Source: JANYHH01 sp965249745 (GTDB lineage: Bacteria; Deinococcota; Deinococci; Deinococcales; JAAFIG01). From it: 64,000 nucleotides of DNA. Below, in pieces: positions 1-8,553 of the stretch; the first letter of the stretch is position 1; each line of letters starts with the position of its first letter. The stretch lies in assembly GCA_965249745.1 (NCBI GenBank), contig OZ252252.1, positions 992,001 through 1,056,000 on the forward strand, given 5' to 3'. A program made the translations under genes and the position numbers. Below the pieces are notes generated by a model that saw only the letters and a program-made list of their open reading frames with translations, made no database searches and was not told where the DNA came from.

Positions 1-693
1 GACCGGACTGGCACGCGGCGAGTCGTTCCCGAGAATCGCCACCTCGAGTTCGCGCGGTTTGCCGCCAGGGGTCCCCGCTTCAACGATGGCGCGGCGATCC
101 AGTTTCAAGGCAACTTTGAGCGCGTCACGCAATTCGGGGCGATTGCCCGCCTTGGAGATCCCGACCGATGACCCGAGGTTGGCGGGTTTGACGAAAACCG
201 GAAATCCCAACGCCTCGAGTTCCGCTAAAGTCGCCTCAGGATCGTGCTGAAAGTCTGCCCGCGTCACGAGCCTATATGGGACTTGCGGCAAGCCGTGTGC
301 GCCCAGCACCGCCTTCATCATGAGCTTGTCCATGCTGACGGCGCTGCCCAGCACGCCACTGCCGACGAACGGAATCCCAGCCAGCGTCAGCAAGCCTTGA
401 ACCGTGCCATCCTCGCCCATCGGGCCGTGCAGCAACGGAAACACCACGTCGTACCCGGCGGCGCTCGAGGCTTGCTGGAGAACCAATTCTCCACCGCTCG
501 AGGCGCTCCCTCGAGCCAAGGCCTGCGGCGTTTCAGAGGGTGGCAGCCATTTGCCCTCGCGGGTGATGACGACCGGCGTGACCTCGAATTGATCGGTTGG
601 CAAGGCGTTCAACACGCTCTGCGCGGAGTTCAGGCTGACCTCGTGCTCCTCGGATTGACCGCCACAGAGCAGTAATAGACGAATCTTGGGCAT
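1..693 (-). CDS. ddl: D-alanine--D-alanine ligase, 3' end cut by window edge
   Basis: Makes the D-Ala-D-Ala dipeptide for peptidoglycan, an ATP-grasp reaction in the cytoplasm. The reading frame starts with ATG at 693 and stays open to base 1 (231 codons of a protein usually 300-370 long), so the C-terminal part of the ATP-grasp domain is missing. Visible signatures are LLCGGQSEEHEVSL near the start, HGPMGEDGTVQG, the MDK stretch, and FPVFVKPANLGSSVGISK. It is divergent from the SDR gene at 785. Truncation is by the window only; no defect is seen. Confidence 0.93.
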   Translation of the reverse strand, partial: MPKIRLLLLCGGQSEEHEVSLNSAQSVLNALPTDQFEVTPVVITREGKWLPPSETPQALARGSASSGGELVLQQASSAAGYDVVFPLLHGPMGEDGTVQGLLTLAGIPFVGSGVLGSAVSMDKLMMKAVLGAHGLPQVPYRLVTRADFQHDPEATLAELEALGFPVFVKPANLGSSVGISKAGNRPELRDALKVALKLDRRAIVEAGTPGGKPRELEVAILGNDSPRASPV

Positions 694-784
694 CGTGGAA
701 AGTCTCGAGGGATGGCGTGAGCATTTTCTGAGAACTGTGCTTGGGCTTCAGGCTGACTGCCGTCTCGAGGTGCAGAATGGACCC

Positions 785-1456
785 ATGTTGACCGATAAAG
801 TGTTTATCGTGACCGGAGCCGCCGGTGCCATCGCGGGCAGTATCAACGCGGCGCTGCTGGGGGCGGGCGCACGCCTGATGCTGATTGACCGCAAGGTTGT
901 GCAAACGCCCGCCGGGGAAACGACCGTCGCCGACCTGGATTCGCTCGAGGGGGCGGGGGCGATGGTGCAGATGACCCTCGAGCGGTTCGGGTGCGTGGAC
1001 GGCTTGGTTCACACGGTCGGCGGATTCGCCGCCGAGAAAGCCCTGGCGTTCAAACCCGAGACGTTTGAAGCGATGTTCAATACCAACGTTCGCACCCTGG
1101 TCAACGTGAGCGCCGCCGTGCTGCCAGAACTCGTGAAAACCGAGGGCTTCCTGGGCGGCATCGCGGCAGGTCAGGTGGCTCGAGGTTCCGGGGCGGGCGC
1201 GGCGCTCTACACAGCCGCCAAAGGAGCCGTGGCGCTCTACCTGAAATCTGTGGCGGCCGAAGTCAAAGGGATTCGCGCCGGGGTCGTCTACCCGATGGGC
1301 ACGGTGGACACGCCCGCCAACCGCAAAAGCATGGGCGCTGAAAAGGCGGAAACCTGGATTGATCCGGCTGAGATCGCGCAAGCCTTCGTGTTCATGGCAG
1401 GCCGGGGCGCTCGAGGGCGCGTGCTCGAGGTTCAGGTGCATCCACCGCAGGATTAA
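785..1456 (+). CDS. SDR-family oxidoreductase lacking the usual catalytic serine
   Basis: A 223-residue short-chain dehydrogenase/reductase-like protein. The Rossmann glycine motif TGAAGAIAG is near residue 10 and a YTAAK (YxxxK) motif is in the second half. The serine normally found about 13 residues before the tyrosine is replaced by Gly/Ala, and the usual NNAG is HTVGG, so it resembles the divergent dihydropteridine-reductase-like SDRs. ATG 785 is preferred over an ATG at 686, because the extra 33 residues do not look like protein and would overlap the divergent ddl start. The substrate cannot be read from the sequence. Confidence 0.8.
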   Translation: MLTDKVFIVTGAAGAIAGSINAALLGAGARLMLIDRKVVQTPAGETTVADLDSLEGAGAMVQMTLERFGCVDGLVHTVGGFAAEKALAFKPETFEAMFNTNVRTLVNVSAAVLPELVKTEGFLGGIAAGQVARGSGAGAALYTAAKGAVALYLKSVAAEVKGIRAGVVYPMGTVDTPANRKSMGAEKAETWIDPAEIAQAFVFMAGRGARGRVLEVQVHPPQD

Positions 1457-1538
1457 GCAACGAAGATTCATCTCCGTGACTCGAGTTCAGGAAAGCTTTT
1501 TATATTTGCGTCTCGAGAACCGTGTCGGGCGGATACGT

Positions 1539-1567
1539 TTGACGAATTTCGCATACCGTGCTATTCT
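1539..1567 (+). promoter_or_regulatory. Sigma-70-type promoter of the DEAD-box helicase leader
   Basis: TTGACG (1539-1544), a 17-base spacer, and TATTCT (1562-1567). Transcription would start near 1574, about 340 bases before the helicase ATG at 1914. The -10 box is identical to the one at 12348. Confidence 0.7.
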
Positions 1568-1579
1568 ATGTTCCTATCA

Positions 1580-1602
1580 GCGCCGAGAGGCGCGTTTTTT
1601 AT
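1580..1602 (+). terminator. Terminator-like hairpin at the very start of the helicase leader
   Basis: GCGCC, loop GAGA, GGCGC, then six T. It lies only about 6 bases after the predicted transcription start, so it would end or regulate the helicase transcript rather than the upstream SDR transcript. The stem is short (5 bp), so efficiency is uncertain. Confidence 0.5.
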
Positions 1603-1913
1603 TGCCCGTTTTATCCGCTCCAGTTATCGCGTGACACGTTTCCTGTAGGGGTGAGGCTCGCCTCGCCCAGCCATGTCAGCCAACCGCTCGACCATTCCCT
1701 CGAGTGCTAGGTGGATAACAGCGTGCCGTAGATAACAACGTCCCTCGCTCCAATCGTGTACACTGCCTCGTTTGTGTGCTGAGATTTCGCTCGCGCCAAC
1801 ACACCGCGAGCCTGCGCCAGGGCGGCTGCCTCGCCCCAGAATCACCCACTCGTCAACGACTCGAGTCCCCACGCCCTGAAGCCGGGGGCGTCGCGGTCGC
1901 GGAAAGCTGAACC
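1603..1913 (+). other. Long helicase 5' leader without a recognisable gene
   Basis: About 310 bases with no convincing coding frame. It contains a self-complementary block at 1645-1675 beginning GTAGGGGTGAGGC. That block resembles hairpin blocks at 19663 and 41523 and, in reverse, near 14195. No known riboswitch was recognised. Confidence 0.4.
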
Positions 1914-3359
1914 ATGTCGTTCGATTCAATGAAGCTTCACAAATCGCTGTTGCGTGCCATCGCGGACAGCGGGTACACCACACCCACACCGATTCAACTG
2001 CAAGCCATCCCACCTGCCTTAGAGGGGCGCGATGTACTGGGTTGCGCCATGACCGGCAGCGGCAAGACGGCCGCCTTCGTGCTGCCGATCCTGCAACGCC
2101 TGATGGGAAAAACCAGGGGCGTGACGCGGGCCCTCATCATCACCCCGACCCGAGAACTCGCCGCGCAGATCCAAGGTCAAATAGAGCAATTTGGGGTTTA
2201 CACTGGGGTTCGTAGCGCCACCGTGTTCGGCGGCGTCCCAATGCCCGCGCAGACTCGAGCCTTTGAAGCGGGTGTGGATGTGATCGTGGCCACGCCGGGG
2301 CGTTTGCTGGATCACTTCCAGCACAAGTACGCCAAGCTCTTAAGCTTGGAGGTGCTGGTCTTCGACGAGGCGGATCGCATGTTGGACATGGGTTTCCTGC
2401 CGGACATCAAGCGCGTGCTGAAACACATCCCAAAGCCGCAGCAGACCTTGTTCTTCTCCGCCACGATGCCCACGCAGATTGGGCAACTGGCGAAGGACTT
2501 GCTGAACCGACCCGCGACCTTCAACGTGGAACGCAAAGCCATGCCCGCCAGCGGCGTGACGCAAACCGTCTACCCGGTCGCGCAGGATTCCAAACCGGGC
2601 TTGTTATTAGCGATGCTCGAGACCGACGAGATCGAGAGCGTGATCGTTTTCACCCGCACCAAGCACCGCGCCAATAAGGTCGCCAAGTACCTGATTGGGC
2701 ACGGCGTCAACGCCGAACGCATCCACGGCGACCGCTCGCAGGGGCAACGCACCGAGGCGCTGGCGGGCTTCAAATCCGGCAAGTACCGCGTGCTGGTCGC
2801 CACCGACATCGCCGCTCGAGGGATTGATATCGAGGCCCTGGAACACGTCATCAATTTCGATGTGCCGTTCGTGCCGGAGGATTACATTCACCGTGTCGGA
2901 CGCACCGCCCGCGCCGAGCGCACCGGCGAAGCCCTAACCTTCGTGTCACCGGACGAAGAACCGCAACTGAAAGACATTGAGAAAGCGATTCAAACGAAGC
3001 TCCCGCGCGAGAAGTTAGCGGGCTTCGATTACAGTACCCGTCCCGTCAAGCCACTGTCCAGCCCGACACCGAACGTCTCGCCCAGAGGCCACAACCCAAG
3101 GCAACGCCAGGGCGCACCGAGTGAGTCTCGAGGTGGAGGCGGTCAGCGTCAACCGAGGGGGACGGCATCAGCGGGCCGGGCACAGTCTGGGTCAGCGCCA
3201 TCCACCTCGAGGCAGCCGAGTTCAGCCCAGCCGGTTTCGGCGCACCCAGCCAGCCGCAGCCAAGCCGTCAGCTCCAGTGAGAACGCTGGCAGTTCCTCGA
3301 GCCGCAGGCGACGCCGGGGTGGGCGCGGACGCGGCGCTCGAGGCGCGAAAGCGGTTTAA
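1914..3359 (+). CDS. DEAD-box ATP-dependent RNA helicase (RhlE-like)
   Basis: A 481-residue cytoplasmic helicase that unwinds RNA duplexes during RNA decay, ribosome assembly or cold adaptation. All core motifs are present: Q motif (about residues 19-35), AMTGSGKT (45-52), PTRELA (78-83), ATPGR (126-130), DEAD (151-154), SAT (182-184), VATDIAARG, and HRVGRTARA. After about residue 380 comes a low-complexity tail rich in Ser, Gly and Arg, ending in an RRRRRGGRGRG cluster, a likely RNA-binding extension. It has its own promoter, a long leader and a terminator, so it is probably monocistronic. The RhlE assignment rests on overall similarity as I read it; CshA-type is possible. Confidence 0.93.
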   Translation: MSFDSMKLHKSLLRAIADSGYTTPTPIQLQAIPPALEGRDVLGCAMTGSGKTAAFVLPILQRLMGKTRGVTRALIITPTRELAAQIQGQIEQFGVYTGVRSATVFGGVPMPAQTRAFEAGVDVIVATPGRLLDHFQHKYAKLLSLEVLVFDEADRMLDMGFLPDIKRVLKHIPKPQQTLFFSATMPTQIGQLAKDLLNRPATFNVERKAMPASGVTQTVYPVAQDSKPGLLLAMLETDEIESVIVFTRTKHRANKVAKYLIGHGVNAERIHGDRSQGQRTEALAGFKSGKYRVLVATDIAARGIDIEALEHVINFDVPFVPEDYIHRVGRTARAERTGEALTFVSPDEEPQLKDIEKAIQTKLPREKLAGFDYSTRPVKPLSSPTPNVSPRGHNPRQRQGAPSESRGGGGQRQPRGTASAGRAQSGSAPSTSRQPSSAQPVSAHPASRSQAVSSSENAGSSSSRRRRRGGRGRGARGAKAV

Positions 3360-3373
3360 AGGCTCGAGACGGA

Positions 3374-3404
3374 AAGAACCCCGACAGCACCGGGGTTCTT
3401 CTTC
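3374..3404 (+). terminator. Rho-independent terminator of the helicase gene
   Basis: Ten-base-pair stem AAGAACCCCG (3374-3383) with CGGGGTTCTT (3391-3400), 7-base loop, then CTTC. It lies 14 bases after the stop codon. Confidence 0.85.
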
Positions 3405-3421
3405 AATAAGGTTAAATCCTG

Positions 3422-3826
3422 TTGCGAACCAACAGACTCAAACCTATTGAGAATGAAACGCATTACGGTCAACTCGCGGTACTTTTAGACGACCTGCTCG
3501 ACCTGACCAGAGGACAGCTTCGTCACCCGCTGCGCGATTTGCTCGAGGTGGTGACGCGACTCGTGCAAGAACGCGATGCCTCACAGCCGCTCGTGTTGGT
3601 GGAGCCGCAGGAGATGCTCGCCTGGTACATGAGCCATGACGGTCTGAATCAGACCACTTTGTTGTCACAGACCGGACTGGATCAGAGTCTTATCAGCAAG
3701 CACTTGCTGGGAAAGCCCGAGATTAACCTCAGATATGCGCGCCTACGCAAGGGCCTTCCGAGTCCCGCTCGAGACAGTCATGCGCTAGGACTCTCCGCCC
3801 GTTCCTTGGCTGGTGGCTCGAGATAA
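3422..3826 (+). pseudogene. HigA-like antitoxin, apparently frameshifted near its C-terminus
   Basis: The N-terminal part (LKPIENETHYGQLAVLLDDL) and the HTH part (EMLAWYMSHDGLNQTTLLSQ, LISKHLLGKPEINL) look like HigA-family antitoxins, which normally continue with an ARxFGVP-type helix. In the open frame the tail becomes LRKGLPSPARDSHALG, which does not fit. One base along, from about 3735, the other frame reads RAYARAFRVPLETVMR and stops at 3786-3788, exactly the expected ending. I infer a one-base insertion around 3725-3735. Start is TTG 3422. No HigB toxin gene is adjacent, so this is an orphan, probably decaying. A sequencing error would give the same picture. Confidence 0.7.
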
Positions 3827-3829
3827 AAG

Positions 3830-3857
3830 AACCCCGTCCGCGACGGGGTTTCTTCTT
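3830..3857 (+). terminator. Terminator between higA-like gene and the tRNA pair
   Basis: AACCCCGTC (3830-3838), loop CGC, GACGGGGTT (3842-3850), followed by TCTTCTT. It ends the rightward transcript right at the 3' end of the leftward tRNA-Met gene. Confidence 0.85.
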
Positions 3858-3933
3858 GGTGGCGATGGACGGACTTGAACCGTCGACATTACGATTATGA
3901 GTCGTACGCTCTAACCAGCTGAGCTACATCGCC
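3857..3933 (-). tRNA. tRNA-Met (CAT), elongator type
   Basis: A 77-base cloverleaf on the minus strand with CCA encoded. Acceptor GGCGATG pairs with CATCGCC, and the anticodon loop is CTCATAA. The D-arm start TAGCTCAGCTGG and absence of initiator features suggest elongator Met. A lysidine-modified tRNA-Ile2 also has CAT and is the alternative. Confidence 0.93.
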
Positions 3934-3959
3934 CTTCGGCTTGGTCTACAACGCTCGCT

Positions 3960-4045
3960 TGGTGCCACGGGCGGGACTCGAACCCGCACGCCCTTGCGGA
4001 CAACAGATTTTAAGTCTGCGGCGTCTACCATTCCGCCACCATGGC
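3960..4045 (-). tRNA. tRNA-Leu (TAA)
   Basis: An 86-base class II tRNA on the minus strand with CCA encoded. Acceptor GCCATGG pairs with CCGTGGC (one G-T pair). The anticodon loop CTTAAAA gives TAA, and there is a long variable arm. It is 26 bases upstream of tRNA-Met in the same direction, so both probably share the promoter at 4059-4086. Confidence 0.94.
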
Positions 4046-4058
4046 GCAAGCGAACAGG

Positions 4059-4086
4059 ATTATACGCGGCTTTCGGAGGCTGTCAA
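4059..4086 (-). promoter_or_regulatory. Strong promoter for the tRNA-Leu/tRNA-Met unit
   Basis: On the minus strand: TTGACA (4086-4081), a 16-base spacer, TATAAT (4064-4059). Both hexamers are perfect consensus. Start of transcription would be about 8 bases before mature tRNA-Leu. Confidence 0.88.
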
Positions 4087-4102
4087 TCAGCTAGAAGGCT
4101 GA

Positions 4103-4131
4103 AAACCTCTCCCAAGAGCTGGGAGAGGTTT
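4103..4131 (-). terminator. Terminator of the ugp-type operon
   Basis: Eleven-base-pair perfect stem AAACCTCTCCC with GGGAGAGGTTT, 7-base loop (4114-4120), followed on the minus strand by TTC. It lies just beyond the stop of the solute-binding protein gene. Confidence 0.8.
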
Positions 4132-4162
4132 GCTCGAGCGAGCGGGCTGTTTACTTGGCGCT

Positions 4163-5473
4163 TTACTTGACGCTGGCGTTGTAGCGCGTCAGGGCAGCGT
4201 CCGCCTTGGCTTTGGCGTCCTTGATCGCGTCCTCGGCGGATTTGCCCTTGATGGTTTCCTCGATCGCGGTCTGCACGTACTGACGAATCTCGGTGAAGGC
4301 TCCCATCAGGCAGCCCGCGCTGGCGGTGTTGACCTTGCTGGTCTCGAGTTGCTTGATGGCGGTCGTGAAGTTCGCGTTTTTGACGTGGGCTTGCACGACT
4401 TCGGGGCGCGAGGTGACGCCGGTGATGACCGGGAAGTACCCAGTCCCGAGGTGCCACTTCGCCTGGGACTTAGGTTCCAAGAGGTACTTGATGAATTGAT
4501 AGGCCCCGTCCTGCTCGGCTTGCGGGTTGCCCTTCATCAGCCACAGGCTGGCCCCGCCGACGGCGACCCCGTTGCGGGTCTTCAGGTACGGGAAGTACGC
4601 GGTACGAAGTGGGAATTTGCCGCCGATCAACTTCGTGACCCCGGTCAGGCTGGCGGTGCTGTATACGCCGATCGCGGCTTGCCCGTTAGCGAACAGGTTC
4701 TGCGAGTCGCCCCCGGCTCGGCCGGTGTTGGCGACGTAGCCCTCGCGGACCATGCGACCCCACCACTCCAGCAGCGCGGTCGCGGCCGGGTTGTTGAAGG
4801 TTGTCTCGGTGGCTCTGGATTTGCGGCCGTTCTCGTTGTTGCAGTAGAACTCGCCGGAGTTGTAACTGAACTGCTCCACGTACCAGGAGTCAATCGGAAT
4901 CGTCAGACCGTAACGGGTCGTCTTGCCGCTCGCGTCCTTCACGGTCAGCTTCTTCACGGCCGCCTCGAGTTCAGAGAGGCTCCAGGTGGGGTCGAATTGT
5001 ACGCCCGCCGATTGGAAGGCGGCGGCGTTAATGTACAGGAGCGGGTTGGAGCTGTTGAACGGCAAGGAGTTCATCTTGCCTTCGACGGTGTAATAGTTGC
5101 GCGGCGCGGCGACGAACTTGTTCAGGTCAAACCCGTCTTTTTGGGCCAGGTCTTGCAGCGGCACGATAGCGTTGGTGTCGCTCATGAAGCGCGTGCCGAT
5201 GTCGTAAACCTGAACGACGTGCGGCACGCCCTTGCCAGCTTGCAGGGCGGCGCGCAGCTTGTTCAAGCCATCGTCGTAATTGCCGACGTACTGCGCTTTC
5301 ACGGTCACGTTGCTCTGCGAGGCGTTGAAGTCCTTGACTTGCGCCTCGACTTGCTCTCCGATGCTACCGCCCAGGGCGTACCAGAAATCCACGTTGACGC
5401 GGCTCTGCTGAGCCAAGGCCGCCACGGTGAGCGCGCCGATGAGAGTCCCTGCTGCCAACAATCGCTTTTTCAT
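4163..5473 (-). CDS. ABC transporter substrate-binding protein, UgpB-like (glycerol-3-phosphate type)
   Basis: A 436-residue exported binding protein. ATG 5473 follows a perfect AGGAGG and opens with a signal peptide (MKKRLLAAGTLIGALTVAALA). The longer frame up to 5569 is rejected for lack of a binding site. Features typical of UgpB are VDFWYALGG near the mature N-terminus, NYDDGLNKLRAAL, VVQVYDIGTRFM and LPFNSSNPLLYIN. Family knowledge points to sn-glycerol-3-phosphate or glycerophosphodiesters; a sugar is possible. It is last in a leftward operon with two permeases; no ATPase gene is nearby. Confidence 0.88.
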   Translation of the reverse strand: MKKRLLAAGTLIGALTVAALAQQSRVNVDFWYALGGSIGEQVEAQVKDFNASQSNVTVKAQYVGNYDDGLNKLRAALQAGKGVPHVVQVYDIGTRFMSDTNAIVPLQDLAQKDGFDLNKFVAAPRNYYTVEGKMNSLPFNSSNPLLYINAAAFQSAGVQFDPTWSLSELEAAVKKLTVKDASGKTTRYGLTIPIDSWYVEQFSYNSGEFYCNNENGRKSRATETTFNNPAATALLEWWGRMVREGYVANTGRAGGDSQNLFANGQAAIGVYSTASLTGVTKLIGGKFPLRTAYFPYLKTRNGVAVGGASLWLMKGNPQAEQDGAYQFIKYLLEPKSQAKWHLGTGYFPVITGVTSRPEVVQAHVKNANFTTAIKQLETSKVNTASAGCLMGAFTEIRQYVQTAIEETIKGKSAEDAIKDAKAKADAALTRYNASVK

Positions 5474-5611
5474 ACAACCTCCTGGGGTGAAGTGCCGAAG
5501 ATCAGAGGGCGACCCGTGTCGCTTCTCGAGAAAAGGAATAGAAAGGAGTAAAAGAAATAGTTCAGTCAAAGCTGGCTCGAGGAGAGAAGCGATTGCAAGC
5601 TCGAGGCGGCG

Positions 5612-6487
5612 TTAGCCTTTCAGTCCGCCCATAGCGATGCCGCGCACGAAGGCGCGTTGGGCGACGATGAAGGCGATCAGTGTGGGCAGTAGAACGAAGA
5701 TGGCTCCGGCGGCGACGACGTTCCAGCGAGTACTCTCGTCGTTCAAGATCAGGCTCACCGCGATCTGCGCGGTTTGCATCTCTTTGCTGTTGGTCACGAC
5801 GAGCGGCCACAGGTACATGTTCCAGGTGCTCAAAAACGTCAGACTCCCGAGCGCCCCGAGCGCGGGCAGGGACAGCGGGATACCAACGTGCCAGAGCTGT
5901 CGCAGGTGACCCGCGCCGTCCATGCGGGCCGCGTCGAACAGTTCACCCGGTAAGCCCATCATGAACTGGCGCATCAAAAAAATTCCAATCGGACTGGCCA
6001 GGAACGGAACCGTCAGCGCCCAGAAGGTGTCCGCCCACCCGAGGCGATTAACCATCAGGAACAGCGGCAGGAACGTCACCTCGCCGGGCATCAGCAGCAG
6101 CACCACGGTTGCGCCGAACACAACTCGAGCCAAGCCGAAGTTGACTCGCGCCAACGCGTAGCCTAGAGAGCTGGAAACCGCCAGCACCCCGAGCGTCACC
6201 AGGCTCGAGACGAGCAGGCTGTTCAGCAGAAACCGCGCGATCGGGTATTTCTGGAAGGCAGTTTGATACGCCTCCAGGGTCGGGTGCGGCGGGAAGACGC
6301 CGGGTGCAAAAACATCGCTGTCGGCCCGGAAGCTGACACTTACTAGAGTCAGCAGTGGCAGCACGAGCAGCAACGCGTACAAGGAGATTCCCGCGTAGAA
6401 AACTGCCGTACCCAGAAGGTTCTGGCGCTTCTGGTAGCCTCGAGGTTGGCTGAGTGCGCCCAGGCCGCTTCCGGTGATCTCGCTCAC
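5612..6487 (-). CDS. ABC transporter permease, UgpE/MalG-like
   Basis: A 291-residue inner-membrane permease with six predicted membrane segments, beginning with YAGISLYALLLVLPLLTL. The cytoplasmic EAA loop is visible as ELFDAARMDGAGHLRQLWH. ATG 6487 overlaps the stop of the preceding permease by 4 bases (ATGA), showing translational coupling. It should pair with the 6484-7383 product. A 138-base gap separates it from the binding-protein gene, which has its own strong ribosome-binding site. Confidence 0.9.
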   Translation of the reverse strand: MSEITGSGLGALSQPRGYQKRQNLLGTAVFYAGISLYALLLVLPLLTLVSVSFRADSDVFAPGVFPPHPTLEAYQTAFQKYPIARFLLNSLLVSSLVTLGVLAVSSSLGYALARVNFGLARVVFGATVVLLLMPGEVTFLPLFLMVNRLGWADTFWALTVPFLASPIGIFLMRQFMMGLPGELFDAARMDGAGHLRQLWHVGIPLSLPALGALGSLTFLSTWNMYLWPLVVTNSKEMQTAQIAVSLILNDESTRWNVVAAGAIFVLLPTLIAFIVAQRAFVRGIAMGGLKG

Positions 6488-7383
6488 GAGTAATGCACCT
6501 TCTTGCCGAAGAACCGGAATTGCAGGGCGGCCAGGATCAGCAGCGCGACGAACAGCACGACCGCCTCGGTCGCGGCGTAGGTCGTGCGGAAGTTAAAGAA
6601 AGCGTCCTGGTAGACGCGGTAAATCCAGACGGTCGTGGATTCCTCGGGACCGCCTCGCGTCAGGATGTGAATCTGCCCGAAGGCGGTCAGGGAGCGCAGG
6701 AAGACCAGCAGCGTGACCAGGAACAGCGTTGGCGACAGCAGCGGCAAGGTGATAAAGCGAAATTGCGCCCAGCCGCCCGCGCCGTCAATCCGCGCCGCTT
6801 CGTAGAGGTCTTCAGGAATCTGCTGCAAGCCCGCCGTCAGCAAGATCGCCGCGAACCCGACGCCCGCCCAGGCGGTGATGACCGCCAGCGTCGGCAGCGC
6901 CAGGCTCGAGTCGGTCAGCCAGGGTTGCGGATTGATCCCGATGGCGTTCAGAAACGAGTTCGCCCAGCCGCCCTGCGGGTGCAGGAACCAGCCCCAGGCG
7001 ACGGCCGCGACCGAGGTCGGCACGGCGGTCGTCAAAAAGAAAAGCGTGCGGTAGATCGCCACCCCCGGAAATGGTCGGGCGATTAGCAGCGCCGCGCCGA
7101 GCGCCAACACCAGCTCTAATGGCGCGACGATCAGGGCGAAGCGCAAGCTGTTCCAGGCGCTTTGCAAACTGGCCGACGCGCTGAACAGCTCGGCGTAATT
7201 CTCAAACCAGACCCAGTGCCGATCCCGCCCGAGCATCCCCTCGCGTTGAAAGGACAGCAGCAGCGCCTCGAGCGCCGGGAAGAGCAGGAACGCACTCAGC
7301 AGGATCACGCCGGGAGCCACCAGCACCAGCCCTTCGAGCCACTCGAGGTTGCGGGGTTTGCGATTTTGAGGCAGGGCGCGCAT
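6484..7383 (-). CDS. ABC transporter permease, UgpA/MalF-like
   Basis: A 299-residue permease with six membrane segments, first at about residues 17-37 (LVLVAPGVILLSAFLLFPAL). The EAA loop reads DLYEAARIDGAGGWAQFRFI. It follows the TIM-barrel gene by 46 bases and overlaps the next permease by 4 bases. It forms the membrane channel together with that permease; the shared ATPase must be encoded elsewhere, as is common for carbohydrate importers using an MsmK-type ATPase. Confidence 0.9.
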   Translation of the reverse strand: MRALPQNRKPRNLEWLEGLVLVAPGVILLSAFLLFPALEALLLSFQREGMLGRDRHWVWFENYAELFSASASLQSAWNSLRFALIVAPLELVLALGAALLIARPFPGVAIYRTLFFLTTAVPTSVAAVAWGWFLHPQGGWANSFLNAIGINPQPWLTDSSLALPTLAVITAWAGVGFAAILLTAGLQQIPEDLYEAARIDGAGGWAQFRFITLPLLSPTLFLVTLLVFLRSLTAFGQIHILTRGGPEESTTVWIYRVYQDAFFNFRTTYAATEAVVLFVALLILAALQFRFFGKKVHYS

Positions 7384-7429
7384 CAGTTGGAGGCTATGAG
7401 GATCGCGTCAGCGGACCGTCACCGTCTTG

Positions 7430-8236
7430 TCAACCAACCGTCAGGGCTTCGCGGGCGCGGTGCGTCAGGTCCTCGTGCTCCTGGCTGCGGTGGCGCAAGA
7501 CGTGATTCAACCACTCGAGTGACGCCGCCGGATCGCCGCGCACCTCCAGCACGAGCGGCCCACGCTCCGCCCAGTCCGGCAACCAGGAGCGGTGCGGCAG
7601 CATCCCCTGACCGAGTTGCAGGTGATCGTCAAAGACACCGTGGTTGTCGTTCAGGTGCAGGTGGGCCGGGTTCAGCGCCAGCCACGGTTCCGGCTGCGGG
7701 GTGCGGCTGAAGACTTGGGCGTGGGCCGCATCGAAGCAGTAGCGCAGGTCGGGCAGTGCTGCTAGCACCCTCGCCAGACTCTGCGGGTCGGGTTCATGGG
7801 TGTTCTCCAGGCACCACGCGGCGTTCGTCTGAGTCGCCTCGCGCAGCAGCGGCTCTAAGAACGGAATCAACCGCTCAGCCCGCTCGAGCGCCTGCGAAAC
7901 CGTGCGACCGTGCGGAATGCCACTGTGCAGGACGATGTGAACCGGTTCCTCGCGGTGCGCGGTGAAGTGCGAGACTGCCCAGAGCGTCTGCTCCAACCGG
8001 TCCTTCGAGAGTTTTGCCACCGCCGGGTCGGGGCTGAGCGGATCGAGGTTCCAGAACGGTGCGTGAAACGATAGCGAGGTGTCCGTGAACTGACCCGCCA
8101 AGCTGCGCCACTGCGCTTCCGTCCAGCCGTCCAGCGCCATGGGTTCCAGATACAGCTCCGCACCGATGCCCAGCTCCGTCAGGCGCGGCAAGGACTCGAG
8201 GGCGCGCTGAACACCGAGGCTGTGATGGATTCTCAT
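7430..8236 (-). CDS. Xylose-isomerase-like TIM-barrel protein
   Basis: A 268-residue protein of the AP endonuclease 2 / sugar-phosphate isomerase-epimerase fold. Metal-ligand-like stretches are LSFHAPF, HIVLHSG, CLENTHEP, YCFDAAHAQ and HLHLNDNHGVFDDHLQLGQG. The start ATG 8236 has AGGAGG upstream. It is the first gene of the leftward operon with the Ugp-type permeases and binding protein, so it probably acts on the imported compound or its hydrolysis product. The exact reaction cannot be told from sequence. Confidence 0.75.
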   Translation of the reverse strand: MRIHHSLGVQRALESLPRLTELGIGAELYLEPMALDGWTEAQWRSLAGQFTDTSLSFHAPFWNLDPLSPDPAVAKLSKDRLEQTLWAVSHFTAHREEPVHIVLHSGIPHGRTVSQALERAERLIPFLEPLLREATQTNAAWCLENTHEPDPQSLARVLAALPDLRYCFDAAHAQVFSRTPQPEPWLALNPAHLHLNDNHGVFDDHLQLGQGMLPHRSWLPDWAERGPLVLEVRGDPAASLEWLNHVLRHRSQEHEDLTHRAREALTVG

Positions 8237-8553
8237 GGGTTCCTCCTGGGTGATTCGACCACCCAGAAGTCTCGAGAGATCAGAAGTCTCGAAAGATTCC
8301 GAGCGGATTGAGAGTCTGTTTTACGAGCCTTCTATCAAGCCCCGGTCAGTACCCTGTCAGCCGAGTGTCACGCCAGGTAGCCTCTCGAGCGTTCTCTCAG
8401 AGTGACAACTCGAGCCTCGTTTTCTGACGGGTTCCCCTGAGATAGACCGATCTTCTTTCCCGCCTCGAGCCAAACCTGCTCGAGCCTGACCTCAGTCACG
8501 CGCCTGGGTCAAGGCGTGCTAGCTTTGAGCGCGATGTTTTCAAGGAACACACC
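8237..8553. other. Divergent spacer between the ugp-type operon and tyrA
   Basis: 317 bases with no credible gene. Near the operon start lies an imperfect direct repeat (CAGAAGTCTCGAGAGAT, CAGAAGTCTCGAAAGAT) at about 8269-8306, which could be a regulatory site. No promoter with two good hexamers was recognised on either strand; there are several CTCGAG sites. Confidence 0.4.

Noticed and set aside
4130..5551. Long open frame (473 codons) on the plus strand opposite the ugpB-like gene
   Set aside because: Antisense shadow of a clear binding protein with signal peptide and AGGAGG; composition is typical of GC-rich reverse frames.
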